A stretch of 64,000 nt of DNA from Lachnospiraceae bacterium (lineage in GTDB: Bacteria; Bacillota_A; Clostridia; Lachnospirales; Lachnospiraceae): contig JAETQR010000020.1 in NCBI GenBank assembly GCA_021770615.1, positions 12,011 through 76,010 of the forward strand, written 5' to 3'. The notes under the pieces are model-generated. The model searched no databases. It was not told the origin of the DNA and saw nothing but the letters and a program-made list of their open reading frames with translations. Made by a program: the position numbers and the translations under genes. Shown piece after piece: positions 34,350-43,855 of the stretch. Position 1 is the first letter of the stretch, and each line of letters starts with the position of its first letter.

Positions 34350-34988
34350 ATGAGATTAAGAAATATTAAGGGTGCAGAAGATTTTATTGCAAATAGCGTT
34401 TATGTTATACAAAACCCGGAAGAATATAGGGGAAAATGGAATACTTTTTTTGAAAATAAGGCGCCGCTCCATATCGAAATCGGCATGGGAAAGGGAAAAT
34501 TTATCCACTCCCTTGCACAGTCTGCACCAGATACGAATTTTATAGGGATCGAAATGTATTCGAGTGTTTTATACCGGGCGATTGAAAAAAGGCAGGAGAC
34601 AGACCTGAAAAACCTTTATTTCATACGGATGGACGCCAAAAATATAAAAGATGTGTTCGACGATGGAGAGATTGAAAGAATCTATCTGAATTTCTCAGAT
34701 CCATGGCCAAAAGAACGGCATGCAAAACGAAGACTGACCTCTCCGCTCTTTCTTGATTCTTACGATAAAGTTCTCTCAAAAGACGGGGTGTTATGTTTTA
34801 AAACAGATAACCGGCCTCTTTTTGATTATTCCGTCGAAACGATAGAAGCTACAAAACCATGGAAATTAAAGGATGTTACCTATGACCTGCATCACAGCCC
34901 ATATATGGAAAGAAATGTTATGACGGAATATGAGGAAAAATTTTCTGCAAAAGGCATGCCGATCCACCGTCTGGTTGCCTATCGCTGA
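34350..34988 (+). CDS. trmB: tRNA (guanine-N7-)-methyltransferase TrmB
   Basis: 212 residues. It methylates G46 in the variable loop of tRNAs using S-adenosylmethionine. Family motifs are clear: LHIEIGMGKGKFIHSLA (SAM-binding), NFIGIEMYSSVL, and the catalytic, substrate-binding YLNFSDPWPKERHAKRRLTSPLF, followed by YEEKFSAKGMPIHRL near the C-terminus. The length is normal. The ribosome binding site is weak (GAAGGGAT about 12 nt away). It is not in an operon with the response regulator; a promoter lies between them. Confidence 0.93.
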   Translation: MRLRNIKGAEDFIANSVYVIQNPEEYRGKWNTFFENKAPLHIEIGMGKGKFIHSLAQSAPDTNFIGIEMYSSVLYRAIEKRQETDLKNLYFIRMDAKNIKDVFDDGEIERIYLNFSDPWPKERHAKRRLTSPLFLDSYDKVLSKDGVLCFKTDNRPLFDYSVETIEATKPWKLKDVTYDLHHSPYMERNVMTEYEEKFSAKGMPIHRLVAYR

Positions 34989-35045
34989 TCATCCGGACAC
35001 ATTTCTCTTTTCGTTTCATATAATAAACAAAAAGGGAATTTATCT

Positions 35046-35165
35046 ATGAAAAATTTTGACCGGGTCATCCGGAATTTCTTTTTGGGAAAGCCGGGGCTCT
35101 GTAAAAAAATGAATCAAATTATAAATTCAACACATTATATTATGAAGCTTTTAAACATTAAATAG
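35046..35165 (+). CDS. Possible small basic protein, 39 residues
   Basis: ATG at 35046 with AGGGAA about 8 nt upstream, stop TAG at 35163. The product begins MKNFDRVIRNFFLGKPG and ends KLLNIK; it is basic, with an amphipathic first half and two internal Met/Ile-rich helices. It lies alone between trmB and the convergent permease gene. I do not recognise it. Its good ribosome binding site supports it, but its short length means that chance cannot be excluded. Confidence 0.4.
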   Translation: MKNFDRVIRNFFLGKPGLCKKMNQIINSTHYIMKLLNIK

Positions 35166-35169
35166 GAGT

Positions 35170-36366
35170 TTATTCTTTTCTTTGCTTCATCTCTTTTAAC
35201 ATTCGGTTTTTTATTTTTCTTTCCATAATAACATCTATTATATGCATAAGGGCAGCGACTGCCGGCACACCAAGGAACATTCCAAGAACTCCAAAATAGG
35301 CTCCTCCCACTGTAATACCAAAAATAACCCAGAGCGGTTTAATCCCCGTGAGATCACCTAATATCCTTGGCCCCAGATATAATCCGTCAAACTGTTGAAG
35401 AACCAAAATCATAACAACATAAATGATCGCATATTTTGGTTCTATTACAAGGTAAATGATCACTCCGGGAATGGCACCTATAAACGGGCCAAAATACGGG
35501 ATCATATTTGTCACCCCAACGATCACACTGAGCAATAATGCATACGGCAGTTGAATGATCGTCATCACGATCAGGGAGAGTATCCCTATGATCAGGGAAT
35601 CAATCGTTTTTCCAAACAAGAAACCGTTGAATATATGATTACACTCACGGATCGTATCCCAGATAACTGGTGCATTTTTTTTGTTTGAAAATACAAATAC
35701 GATCCTTCGCATCTGTTTTACGATCTTATTTTTATCAAGTATGATATAGCAGGAGATAACGATTGCAAAGATTATATTGATCAGACCTGATATAAATGAA
35801 GCCGATATGTTATATATATAAGGAAATACTACCTTCGCCAGATCTGTTCCATACCCGAAAATATTCTCCGGTAAGACATTTTTTAATAATTTACTGATAT
35901 CATCCATCGGAAGAAACGGATATTTTTCCTGAATCTCTGCCGTATTATTTACAATATAATTATAACCACTTCCAAGTGATTTGGTCAATTCCCGAATACT
36001 TTGTGATATCTGGGGAACAATATAAACAATTGTGACTGTGAGTAATCCGATCAGGAAAATATAAGAAAGAGCCACACTGGTATATTTACACGCAATTTTA
36101 CGTTTGTCTTTAAAGAAAATACGGTTTAGAAAATTATTGACGCTCACAACCATTGGGTTGATCAGAAATGCGAGAACAACTCCCAGAATAAATGGCATCA
36201 GTATTTTGATAAACCTGCTCAGCTCATACATGACGGCATTCCAGTTTATAATGATCGTGATAACGATCGTACATGCTGCAATGATCAGCACAAGCGTACC
36301 TGTATTGGCCAGTAATGCTTTCAGGGTATCTTTTATTTTACGGTTTGTTTTTAAATTTTTGCTCAT
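35170..36366 (-). CDS. AI-2E family (PerM/YtvI-like) membrane transporter
   Basis: 398 residues with eight hydrophobic segments. Diagnostic motifs near the C-terminus are GVTNMIPYFGPFIGAIPG, LQQFDGLYLGPRILG and GVLGMFLGVPAVAALMHI. These belong to the AI-2E exporter / PerM superfamily. Members have been linked to autoinducer-2 export, Na+/H+ antiport or other small-molecule transport, so the substrate cannot be told from sequence. The start ATG follows GAGAAAGGAT. It is transcribed alone, convergent with the small ORF after trmB. Confidence 0.85.
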   Translation of the reverse strand: MSKNLKTNRKIKDTLKALLANTGTLVLIIAACTIVITIIINWNAVMYELSRFIKILMPFILGVVLAFLINPMVVSVNNFLNRIFFKDKRKIACKYTSVALSYIFLIGLLTVTIVYIVPQISQSIRELTKSLGSGYNYIVNNTAEIQEKYPFLPMDDISKLLKNVLPENIFGYGTDLAKVVFPYIYNISASFISGLINIIFAIVISCYIILDKNKIVKQMRRIVFVFSNKKNAPVIWDTIRECNHIFNGFLFGKTIDSLIIGILSLIVMTIIQLPYALLLSVIVGVTNMIPYFGPFIGAIPGVIIYLVIEPKYAIIYVVMILVLQQFDGLYLGPRILGDLTGIKPLWVIFGITVGGAYFGVLGMFLGVPAVAALMHIIDVIMERKIKNRMLKEMKQRKE

Positions 36367-36448
36367 GAAAATATCCTTTCTCCATCTACAGGTTATTAAT
36401 ATTATTTACATTTTATTTACGCTTTAGATAAATTTTTTAAATTTTTAC

Positions 36449-36477
36449 TTGCTTTTTTGCATATTCTATTATATAAT
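36449..36477 (+). promoter_or_regulatory. Promoter of tRNA-Lys
   Basis: TTGCTT (36449-36454), 17 bp, TATAAT (36472-36477), placing the start site about 15 bp before the mature tRNA. Confidence 0.65.
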
Positions 36478-36499
36478 AGTTCTTGCAGATTTAGTTATG

Positions 36500-36571
36500 C
36501 GCTTTTAGCTCAGTTGGTAGAGCACCTGACTCTTAATCAGGGTGTCTGGGGTTCGAGCCCCCAAAGGCGTA
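36500..36571 (+). tRNA. tRNA-Lys (anticodon CUU)
   Basis: Full cloverleaf: acceptor GCGCTTT / AAGGCGT, D stem GCTC / GAGC, anticodon arm CCTGA-CTCTTAA-TCAGG with CTT anticodon, and T arm TGGGG-TTCGAGC-CCCCA. Discriminator A, with no encoded CCA. Confidence 0.95.
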
Positions 36572-36577
36572 CTCCCG

Positions 36578-36624
36578 AGTCCTTGTTTGGCAGACCTGCA
36601 ACTGCTGGGTAAGGGCTTTTTTTT
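36578..36624 (+). terminator. Terminator after tRNA-Lys
   Basis: Stem AGTCCTT / AAGGGCT with further inner pairing, followed by eight T residues (36617-36624). Confidence 0.7.
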
Positions 36625-36685
36625 GCCCAAATATATAGGAAAAGCCTGATAACATATATAATGAAATCAGGCAGAATCCCAAAAA

Positions 36686-37183
36686 TCAACTGATTTTCGC
36701 CTCCTCTAAAGCCTGTCTCTCCTCTTCGGACAAAGTCACAAATACTTCTCCATTTTTTACTTCTTTAATATAAGTATAGCATCCTTCGCTGTTTGAATGC
36801 ATAGAATTTAAAATAAATCCATTATTATCTTTTGTAAGAAGGACAAGAACAAAACTAAGCGTTCCACCAATTTCCTTAAAAGCATCATATTTTACGATAC
36901 CGATCTTCTGATATGTCCGGAGCAGATTTGCATCGATCCGGTTTAACCTGGTACCGATATTTTTTAATTCTTCGTTTACATAATCCATATTTTCAAACTT
37001 TTTCTGAAAAGATTCTTCCAGGCTTCTTCCATTCTGTCCATCCATAAAGATCAGATATCTTTTTTTCATCCCGCTTACCATCACCAGTAGAACAATGATC
37101 AGTATAGCAAATATCAAACATACTCCAGCAAGTACTGCAATCGTCATATCTGTTTCCAAACCATAATCTCTCAAACGAAACAT
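36686..37183 (-). CDS. DUF4446 family protein
   Basis: 165 residues. A single N-terminal membrane helix (about 13-38) is followed by a coiled segment and a compact beta domain. That domain has YDAFKEIGGTLSFVLVLLTKDNNGFILNSMHS, EGCYTYIKEV and LSEEERQAL, the signature of DUF4446. The gene lies directly after parB in many Clostridia, as here with 27 bp between them, which suggests a link to chromosome segregation or cell division. That link is inference. AGGAG lies 8 nt before the ATG. Confidence 0.85.
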   Translation of the reverse strand: MFRLRDYGLETDMTIAVLAGVCLIFAILIIVLLVMVSGMKKRYLIFMDGQNGRSLEESFQKKFENMDYVNEELKNIGTRLNRIDANLLRTYQKIGIVKYDAFKEIGGTLSFVLVLLTKDNNGFILNSMHSNSEGCYTYIKEVKNGEVFVTLSEEERQALEEAKIS

Positions 37184-37210
37184 CTCTTTTTCTCCTCTCG
37201 AATATATGTT

Positions 37211-38080
37211 CTAGTTGTTTAGCAGTGCAACAATTTTTTCTAAATCTTCCGGGGTATAATACTCGATTTCAATCCTTCCCGCTTTTTCTGATTTTCGGTT
37301 TATCGTCACTTTTGTACCAGTGATCATTTTTAATTTTTCTTCCAGATCCCTGTATACAAAATCATTTTTGAGTTCCTCTTTTTTCTTTTTCGGACTCTGC
37401 TCTTTTCCAAGAGACTTGATAAGTTTTTCTGTTTCTCTTACACTTAATTTCTCATCAAATATTTTCATAGCCAGATTATATTGAACGTCATTATCTTTTA
37501 TCGCAAGAAGAGCCCTGGCATGTCCACTTGAAATATTCTCTTCTACGAGCATGCTCTGCACACGTTCATCCAGCTTTAAAAGACGGATTGCATTCGTAAT
37601 CGCTGTTCTGCTTTTTGATACCCGGTCTGCTACTTCATCCTGTTTCAGATTGTATTCTTTTATAAGCCTCTGGTATGCCATTGCCTCTTCAACAGGATTC
37701 AAATCCTCTCTCTGGATATTTTCAATCAGTGCAATTTCCATGATCTCCTGTGGAGAATAATCCTTTATGACAACCGGTACTTCTTTTAATCCAGCCAGTT
37801 TTGCTGCCCGCCATCTTCTTTCCCCGGCTATGATTTCAAAATAGTCATCTTTTTTCGTGACAACGATCGGCTGTACGATTCCATGCTGTTTAATTGATTC
37901 TGATAATTCGATCAAAGAATCTTCATTAAAAGTCTTTCTGGGCTGCTCTTTATTTGGCTCAATTTTATTGATATCCATTAATTCTTCTGACTTAATGATT
38001 TTCTCTGTTTTTGCTCCGGCATTTTTATTGGGAATAAGTGTATCCAATCCCTTCCCAAGTCCTGTCTTTTTTACTGCCAT
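37211..38080 (-). CDS. parB: Chromosome-partitioning protein ParB (Spo0J)
   Basis: 289 residues. It is a CTP-dependent clamp that loads at parS sites and recruits condensin. The ParB N-domain shows NKEQPRKTFNEDSL, QHGIVQPIVV and the CTP-binding GERRWRAAKLAG. The central HTH is RVSKSRTAITNAIRLLKL with SSGHARALLAI. The C-terminal dimer domain is short and ends EDLEKIVALLNN. It is co-transcribed with parA (5 bp gap), and two perfect parS sites lie nearby at 38921 and 39664. Confidence 0.95.
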   Translation of the reverse strand: MAVKKTGLGKGLDTLIPNKNAGAKTEKIIKSEELMDINKIEPNKEQPRKTFNEDSLIELSESIKQHGIVQPIVVTKKDDYFEIIAGERRWRAAKLAGLKEVPVVIKDYSPQEIMEIALIENIQREDLNPVEEAMAYQRLIKEYNLKQDEVADRVSKSRTAITNAIRLLKLDERVQSMLVEENISSGHARALLAIKDNDVQYNLAMKIFDEKLSVRETEKLIKSLGKEQSPKKKKEELKNDFVYRDLEEKLKMITGTKVTINRKSEKAGRIEIEYYTPEDLEKIVALLNN

Positions 38081-38085
38081 TTTTT

Positions 38086-38859
38086 CTATTCATCTCCTCT
38101 TTCAATAATTTCCTCTGCTAACGCTCTATATGCTTTTGCTCCTGTTGACTTGCTGTCATAAATACTGATCGGCAGACCATAACTCGGAGCTTCAGCCAAA
38201 CGGACACTTCTTGGTATTATCGTATTGTAAATTTTTTGATTTAGATTTTCCCTGACATTTTCAATAACCTGAAGAGATAAATTTGTTCTTCCATCATACA
38301 TCGTAAATACAACTCCGTCAATTTCAAGACGTGGATTGAGTCGGTCTTTTACGAGATTTATTGTATAGATCAACTGACTAAGCCCCTCCAGCGCATAGTA
38401 TTCACACTGAATTGGAACAAGAACAGAATCTGCTGTCGTCATCGAATTAATTGTAAGACTATTAAGTGATGGCGGGCAGTCAATTAAAATATAATCATAA
38501 TTATCTTTTACTTTATCAATTTCTTTTGATAAAATATAATTTCGATCTTCCATATCAAGAGTTTCGATTTCTACCCCCGCAAGATTTACATTTGCAGGAA
38601 GTATATCTAAGTTTTCCAAAACATTTTTTTGAACACATTCATCAAATGTATTATTTCCAATCATCAACTGATAAACCGTGACATCAAGCGCATCCTTATT
38701 TACTCCTAATCCACTCGATGCATTTCCCTGCGGATCCAAATCTATCATGAGAACTTTCTTCTGTTTTTCAGCCAGAGCGGCAGCAAGATTTATTGTCGTT
38801 GTTGTTTTTCCGACACCGCCCTTTTGATTTGCTATTGCAATTATCTTATTATTATTCAT
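38086..38859 (-). CDS. parA: Chromosome-partitioning ATPase ParA (Soj)
   Basis: 257 residues from ATG 38859, set by GGAG 6-7 nt upstream; the earlier ATG at 38871 contains that site. Deviant Walker A is KGGVGKTTTT, with DLDPQGNASSGLG and DCPPSLNSLTINSM further on. It is a DNA-binding ATPase that works with ParB in origin segregation and can influence DnaA activity in Bacillus. It starts just left of the parS site at 38921. Confidence 0.95.
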   Translation of the reverse strand: MNNNKIIAIANQKGGVGKTTTTINLAAALAEKQKKVLMIDLDPQGNASSGLGVNKDALDVTVYQLMIGNNTFDECVQKNVLENLDILPANVNLAGVEIETLDMEDRNYILSKEIDKVKDNYDYILIDCPPSLNSLTINSMTTADSVLVPIQCEYYALEGLSQLIYTINLVKDRLNPRLEIDGVVFTMYDGRTNLSLQVIENVRENLNQKIYNTIIPRSVRLAEAPSYGLPISIYDSKSTGAKAYRALAEEIIERGDE

Positions 38860-38920
38860 TTTTTTCTCCATTCTTTTGCATATGTAATATTATTATAACA
38901 CCAATCATTCTGTTTTTCAA

Positions 38921-38936
38921 TGTTTCACGTGAAACA
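38921..38936. promoter_or_regulatory. parS site 1
   Basis: Perfect 16-bp palindrome TGTTTCACGTGAAACA matching the Bacillus parS consensus. It lies between parA and rsmG, about 7 kb from dnaA. Confidence 0.93.
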
Positions 38937-39641
38937 TTACAAAGGATTTTTTTTCGGTTTTCCTGCTTTTCTCGGATATTTTTCTGGAGTAAAATCACTT
39001 TTTACAATTTCTAAAATATATCTCTCATAATCACTTTCATCTGCAGGATTTAGAATTTTTTCAATATTACAATTCAATACATGAAAGGCATTTTCTGCTT
39101 TTTCAATTTCCTCAGTAACTTTCTTACTTTTATATAAGAATAAATTTCCTTTTACCTTTACAAAAGGAGAACAATATTCTAATAACAATGGTAATGCAGC
39201 TACCGCTCTTGAAATACAAATATCAAATTGTTCGCGATACTTATTATCTTTTCCTAAATCTTCTGCCCTTCCATGAATCAATTTCACATTTGTTAATTCA
39301 AGCATATCTACGATCAATTTTAAAAATTCAATTCTTTTATTTAATGAATCAACTAAGGTAAAAGAAGTGTCTGATAACATAATTGCCAAAGGAATTCCTG
39401 GAAAACCAGCTCCCGTTCCAAGATCAAGGACTACTTTATTTTCAAAATAAGAAAATGGGATATCTTTTAAAATAAGACAGCTATCTAAAAAATGTTTTTT
39501 GATTACATCCTCATACTCTGTAATTGTAGTCAAATTTATTTTACTATTTTCTTGAATCAACAGGTCATAATACTTTTTAAATTTATGAACTTGCATTTGG
39601 TTCAAACGAATTCCATAATCTTTAAATAAATCTTGTATCAA
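38937..39641 (-). CDS. rsmG: 16S rRNA m7G527 methyltransferase RsmG (GidB)
   Basis: 234 residues from a TTG at 39641 (AGGTG 6 nt upstream); a GTG at 39650 is the alternative. It methylates N7 of G527 in 16S rRNA. The SAM site is VLDLGTGAGFPGIPLAI, followed by VDSLNKRIEFL, HGRAEDLG and ISRAVAALPLLLEYC. The C-terminal end is basic (EKYPRKAGKPKKNPL). The stop codon directly abuts parS site 1. The order mnmE-mnmG-rsmG-parA-parB is the standard one at Firmicute origins. Confidence 0.93.
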   Translation of the reverse strand: MIQDLFKDYGIRLNQMQVHKFKKYYDLLIQENSKINLTTITEYEDVIKKHFLDSCLILKDIPFSYFENKVVLDLGTGAGFPGIPLAIMLSDTSFTLVDSLNKRIEFLKLIVDMLELTNVKLIHGRAEDLGKDNKYREQFDICISRAVAALPLLLEYCSPFVKVKGNLFLYKSKKVTEEIEKAENAFHVLNCNIEKILNPADESDYERYILEIVKSDFTPEKYPRKAGKPKKNPL

Positions 39642-39663
39642 AAAATCCACCTCATCTGCAAAT

Positions 39664-39679
39664 GTTTCACGTGAAACAT
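39664..39679. promoter_or_regulatory. parS site 2
   Basis: A second perfect TGTTTCACGTGAAACA, 743 bp from the first, between rsmG and mnmG. Confidence 0.93.
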
Positions 39680-39680
39680 T

Positions 39681-41564
39681 TTATTTCGTATTAAAATTTT
39701 CAAGATATACAAGCAATACAGAAATATCTGCCGGAGAAACTCCTGATATTCTGGCAGCCTGTCCGATAGACTCCGGTCTTATATCTGATAACTTTTGCAC
39801 AGCTTCTTTACGCAAACTATTGATCAAGGTATAATCAATCTCCTTTGGAATTTTCTTTCGTTCCAATTTTTTAAATTGCTTGACTTGTTTTAATTGCCTT
39901 GTAATATACCCTTCATATTTTACATTTATGTTTACCTGCTCACAAACATCATCCGGAAGTTCCGGGCGATCCAGATCGATTACAGAAACAATTTCATAAT
40001 TAAGTTCCGGACGACGAATCAATTCTGCCAAAGTAATCCCACTTTGTAAAGGAGTACTTCCATGTTCCTGCAATAACTTCTGAACTTTTTCTGTTCCTCC
40101 CACAGATGTATTTGCAATACGTTTGATTTCCTGTTTAATAAGATTATCCTTTTCCAATAATTTTTTATATCGTTCCTCACTGATTAAACCTACTTCATAT
40201 CCGATCGGAGTAAGTCTCAGGTCAGCATTATCCTGTCTCAACAATAAACGATATTCTGCTCTTGACGTCATCATACGATAAGGTTCATTTGTACCTTTTG
40301 TCACAAGATCATCAATCAGGACACCAATATATGCCTGAGACCGGTCAAGAATAACAGGTTCTTTTTTTTGTAATTTTCTTGCTGCGTTAATTCCTGCCAT
40401 AAGCCCCTGTGCTGCAGCTTCCTCGTAACCGGAACTTCCATTTGCCTGACCTGCACTAAAAAGTCCTTCAATTTTCTTAAATTCCAATGAAGCTTTTAAC
40501 TCCAATGAATCAATACAATCATATTCAATGGCATACGCATTCCGAACAATCTTAGCATTTTCCAAACCGGGTACGGTACGGTACATTTCATATTGAACAT
40601 CCTCCGGCAAAGAACTGGACATTCCTCCAATATAAACTTCTGAAGTATATAATCCTTCTGGTTCAATAAATACCTGATGCCGGTTTTTATCAGAAAACCT
40701 GACAACTTTATCTTCAATAGAAGGACAATACCTGGGACCAGTTCCCTTGATCACTCCGGAATAAAGAGGAGAGCGGTCAATATTATCCCGAATGATTTCA
40801 TGTGTCTCCTCATTTGTATAAGTAAGCCAACACTTAACCTGTTCTCTTTCGATATCCTCCGGGCGATTTGTAAATGAAAACGGTACTACCTTTTCATCAC
40901 CAAACTGAGGCTCCATTTTAGAATAATCTACTGTATTTCCATCCATTCTTGCAGGAGTCCCTGTCTTAAATCTTCTTATACAAATTCCATTTTTTTCCAA
41001 CGAGTCTGATAAATAATTTGCTGCTGATAAACCATTCGGACCAGTATAAGTAGAAACTTCACCTGTTATACATCTTGATTTTAAATAAGTTCCGGTACAA
41101 AGAACACATACTTTACAATCATAGACAGCCCCTGTAAATGTTTTCACCCCGGTTATCATTCCATCCTCTATGATCAACTCCGTGACTTCAGCCTGCTTTA
41201 CAGAAATCTTTTCATTATCTTCTAATTTTTTTCTCATGCACTTCGTGTACATACTTTTATCTGCCTGAGCCCGGAGGGAATGTACAGCAGGCCCTTTTGA
41301 TTTATTTAACATCTTACTCTGTATAAAAGTAGAATCAATATTTTTTCCCATCTCCCCGCCAAGAGCATCAATTTCTCTTACCAGATGTCCTTTGGAAGAG
41401 CCTCCGATATTCGGATTACAGGGCATCAATGCGATACTGTCTACACTAACTGTAAAAATAGCGGTATCAAATCCGAGTCTGGCCAAAGCAAGAGCCGCTT
41501 CACATCCGGCATGACCGGCTCCTACCACTACAGCATCATATGTTTCATGCAAATATTTTTTCAA
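39681..41564 (-). CDS. mnmG: tRNA U34 carboxymethylaminomethyl synthase MnmG (GidA)
   Basis: 627 residues from TTG 41564, chosen because GAGGTG lies 7-8 nt upstream and the protein then begins [20 protein letters not shown]. It is an FAD enzyme that with MnmE modifies U34 of certain tRNAs. The dinucleotide fold [14 protein letters not shown], the [23 protein letters not shown] motif and FKTGTPARM are typical. The C-terminal helical domain ends [18 protein letters not shown]. It starts about 10 bp after the mnmE stop, so the two are translated together. Confidence 0.95.
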   Translation of the reverse strand: MKKYLHETYDAVVVGAGHAGCEAALALARLGFDTAIFTVSVDSIALMPCNPNIGGSSKGHLVREIDALGGEMGKNIDSTFIQSKMLNKSKGPAVHSLRAQADKSMYTKCMRKKLEDNEKISVKQAEVTELIIEDGMITGVKTFTGAVYDCKVCVLCTGTYLKSRCITGEVSTYTGPNGLSAANYLSDSLEKNGICIRRFKTGTPARMDGNTVDYSKMEPQFGDEKVVPFSFTNRPEDIEREQVKCWLTYTNEETHEIIRDNIDRSPLYSGVIKGTGPRYCPSIEDKVVRFSDKNRHQVFIEPEGLYTSEVYIGGMSSSLPEDVQYEMYRTVPGLENAKIVRNAYAIEYDCIDSLELKASLEFKKIEGLFSAGQANGSSGYEEAAAQGLMAGINAARKLQKKEPVILDRSQAYIGVLIDDLVTKGTNEPYRMMTSRAEYRLLLRQDNADLRLTPIGYEVGLISEERYKKLLEKDNLIKQEIKRIANTSVGGTEKVQKLLQEHGSTPLQSGITLAELIRRPELNYEIVSVIDLDRPELPDDVCEQVNINVKYEGYITRQLKQVKQFKKLERKKIPKEIDYTLINSLRKEAVQKLSDIRPESIGQAARISGVSPADISVLLVYLENFNTK

Positions 41565-41575
41565 AACAATACACC

Positions 41576-42952
41576 TCACTTGCCCATACAAAACTTCCGG
41601 AATATCGTATCCACCAGATCATCATCAACACTTTCACCGATTATCTTTCCGAGACTTTCATATGCATTCATCAGATCGATCGTATAAAAATCCTCACCCA
41701 TTTGCATCCGGATACTATCTATTACATGTTCCAAACTGGCGACACTTTCTGTCACAGCCTGTTTCTGCCTTACATTTGATATATATATTTCATCATTAAA
41801 TGATATTTTTTCAAGATAAAACTGCTTTTTAATATATGCTTCTAACTGCTCCAGCCCATGACTGGTTTTCGCTGAAAAAGAAATAATATGTTTGTCGGTA
41901 TATTTTTCTATTTCAGATTCATGAACGACCAGATCCAGATCATTTTTATTTAATAAAATTACAGCATTCCGATTTGAAATTTCTTTCATCAAAAAAATAT
42001 CATCATCCGTAAGTTTTTCACTTCCATCAATAATAAGAATACAAAAATCCGCTGATCCAATATTTTCTTTTGCTTTCTCAATTCCTATTCTCTCTACTTT
42101 ATCTTCCGTATCATGGATCCCTGCCGTATCGATCAGATGAAGAAAAATATCTCCCAATCTTACATCTTCCTCCAAAGTATCTCTCGTCGTACCGGGAACA
42201 TCTGTCACGATCGCTCGTTCCGTTCCAAGGATCGCATTTAAAAAAGAAGACTTTCCCACATTTGGCCGTCCAATAATGACCGTTTGTATCCCCTCCCGGA
42301 TCATTCTTCCATTATCATAATTATCTCTTATCTTTTTTAACTCAGATAAAGAGTTTGTTATTCTTTTATCAAAACCCTCTGAAAAATCATCCAGAGAAAT
42401 ATGTTCCGGATCGTCCAATGCTGCTTCGATATAAGCCACATCATTTAAAATATCATTCCGGATAAAGATAATTTTTTCTTTTATAACTCCCTTTAATTGA
42501 TTTACAGAATTTTCCACTGCATATCTGCTCTTTGACTCAATAAGATCCATCACAGCTTCTGCCTGGGACAGATCGATCCTTCCATTCAAAAATGCACGCT
42601 TTGTAAATTCTCCGGGTTCTGCAATACGTACCCCCTGCGATAAAATAAGTTCTAATATTTCCTGACAGAGAAAAACTCCTCCATGGCATTGAATTTCTAC
42701 TACATCTTCTTTTGTATAACTATTCGGCGATTTCATTAAAAGAACGATAACCTCATCCAGGATTTCAGATTTTTCATTTATTACAAAACCATAATTTACA
42801 GTATGGCTTTTACATTCTGACAAAGTTTTATTTTTAAATCGCAATATGTTATCTGCACTTTGAATTGCATGGCTTCCACTGATCCGGAGTATACTCACCC
42901 CTCCATTTACGGAAGCAGTAACGATCGCAGCGATCGTGTCATCATAAAACAT
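41576..42952 (-). CDS. mnmE: tRNA modification GTPase MnmE (TrmE)
   Basis: 458 residues from ATG 42952 (AGGTGA upstream), beginning [26 protein letters not shown]. The N-terminal folate-binding domain, helical domain and inserted G domain are in order. The G domain has [14 protein letters not shown] (G1), DVPGTTRDT (G2), DTAGIHDT (G3) and NKND (G4). The protein ends with the catalytic FCMGK, where the Cys is conserved. It partners with MnmG in making cmnm5U34. An AUG further upstream in the frame would run through the preceding terminator and is rejected. Confidence 0.95.
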   Translation of the reverse strand: MFYDDTIAAIVTASVNGGVSILRISGSHAIQSADNILRFKNKTLSECKSHTVNYGFVINEKSEILDEVIVLLMKSPNSYTKEDVVEIQCHGGVFLCQEILELILSQGVRIAEPGEFTKRAFLNGRIDLSQAEAVMDLIESKSRYAVENSVNQLKGVIKEKIIFIRNDILNDVAYIEAALDDPEHISLDDFSEGFDKRITNSLSELKKIRDNYDNGRMIREGIQTVIIGRPNVGKSSFLNAILGTERAIVTDVPGTTRDTLEEDVRLGDIFLHLIDTAGIHDTEDKVERIGIEKAKENIGSADFCILIIDGSEKLTDDDIFLMKEISNRNAVILLNKNDLDLVVHESEIEKYTDKHIISFSAKTSHGLEQLEAYIKKQFYLEKISFNDEIYISNVRQKQAVTESVASLEHVIDSIRMQMGEDFYTIDLMNAYESLGKIIGESVDDDLVDTIFRKFCMGK

Positions 42953-42979
42953 AAAATCACCTAAAACTTTCACAGTAAT

Positions 42980-43031
42980 AAAAACGGGCATCCCCTGGCC
43001 GGATCTTAAATCACGACTTTTGGGATACCCG
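42980..43031 (-). terminator. Terminator after khpB (jag)
   Basis: Minus-strand stem CGGGTATCCC / GGGATGCCCG (43022-43031 and 42985-42994) followed by TTTTTATT. It separates the rpmH-khpB operon from mnmE. Confidence 0.7.
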
Positions 43032-43044
43032 ACTGAGTTCTTTT

Positions 43045-43815
43045 TTAGTCCTCTTTTTCAACTGCAGGTTTTTCATCGTTATTTCTATTATGATTTCTAT
43101 CATAAGGCCTGCGTCTGTTATTCCCCCGTCCATTATAATTATTTTTCCTGCGATAATTATTATTTCTGCGAGGAGGCATATTAGCATATTCCTTTGAAAT
43201 ATTTACAACTACCTTACGGAATGGTTCTTCACCTTCACTATAAGTTTCAATATACTTATCATTTTGAAGGGCAGCATGGATAATTCTTCTTTCGTAAGGA
43301 TTCATCGGTTCAAGGTAAGCCGGCTTACGGGTCTTTTTAACTTTATTTGCAATATTTTTTGCAAGATTTTCAATCGTCTCTTTACGACGTTCCCTGTAAT
43401 TTTCCGTATCAATTTTAATTTTTACATATTTTTCTCTATTCTTATTCGCTACTAAAGATGTCAGGTATTGGATCGAATCCAGAGTTTGTCCTCTTTTTCC
43501 GATCAGAACACCCATCTCAGGACCTTTTAATTCAATATCAATATAACTGTTTTCCTCATCATAATCCATCACTATTTCTACTTCAAGATTCATATTTTCA
43601 AATAAAACAGAAAGAAAACGTTTAACAGTATCTTCAACACTTTCTTTTTTACAAACCCGGATTTTTGCCGGTTTACTAAATAAACCAAGTATACCATTAC
43701 TTTCTCTTTCGATTACTTCATATTCAATCTGATCACTTGTCGTTTCAAGTTTGATCAAAGCCTCTGTTAAGGCTTCATCTACAGTCTTTGCAGTAAACTC
43801 AAGCCAATTTGACAT
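43045..43815 (-). CDS. khpB: RNA-binding protein KhpB (Jag / SpoIIIJ-associated)
   Basis: 256 residues; GGAGG upstream. The Jag_N domain (1-50, FTAKTVDEALTEALIKLETT) is followed by a KH domain with GVLIGKRGQTLDSIQYL (GxxG loop GKRG) and an R3H domain (RRKETIENLAKN...PYERRIIHAAL). It ends in a low-complexity Arg/Asn/Tyr tail (NNNYRRKNNYNGRGNNRR). KhpB binds RNA with KhpA and affects cell division and envelope growth; phosphorylation of KhpB by a PASTA kinase is known in pneumococcus. It lies 40 bp after yidC, in the same operon. Confidence 0.93.
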   Translation of the reverse strand: MSNWLEFTAKTVDEALTEALIKLETTSDQIEYEVIERESNGILGLFSKPAKIRVCKKESVEDTVKRFLSVLFENMNLEVEIVMDYDEENSYIDIELKGPEMGVLIGKRGQTLDSIQYLTSLVANKNREKYVKIKIDTENYRERRKETIENLAKNIANKVKKTRKPAYLEPMNPYERRIIHAALQNDKYIETYSEGEEPFRKVVVNISKEYANMPPRRNNNYRRKNNYNGRGNNRRRPYDRNHNRNNDEKPAVEKED

Positions 43816-43855
43816 ATCAATTCCTCCAATCCGTCAAAACGCTGTTTCTCATTCA

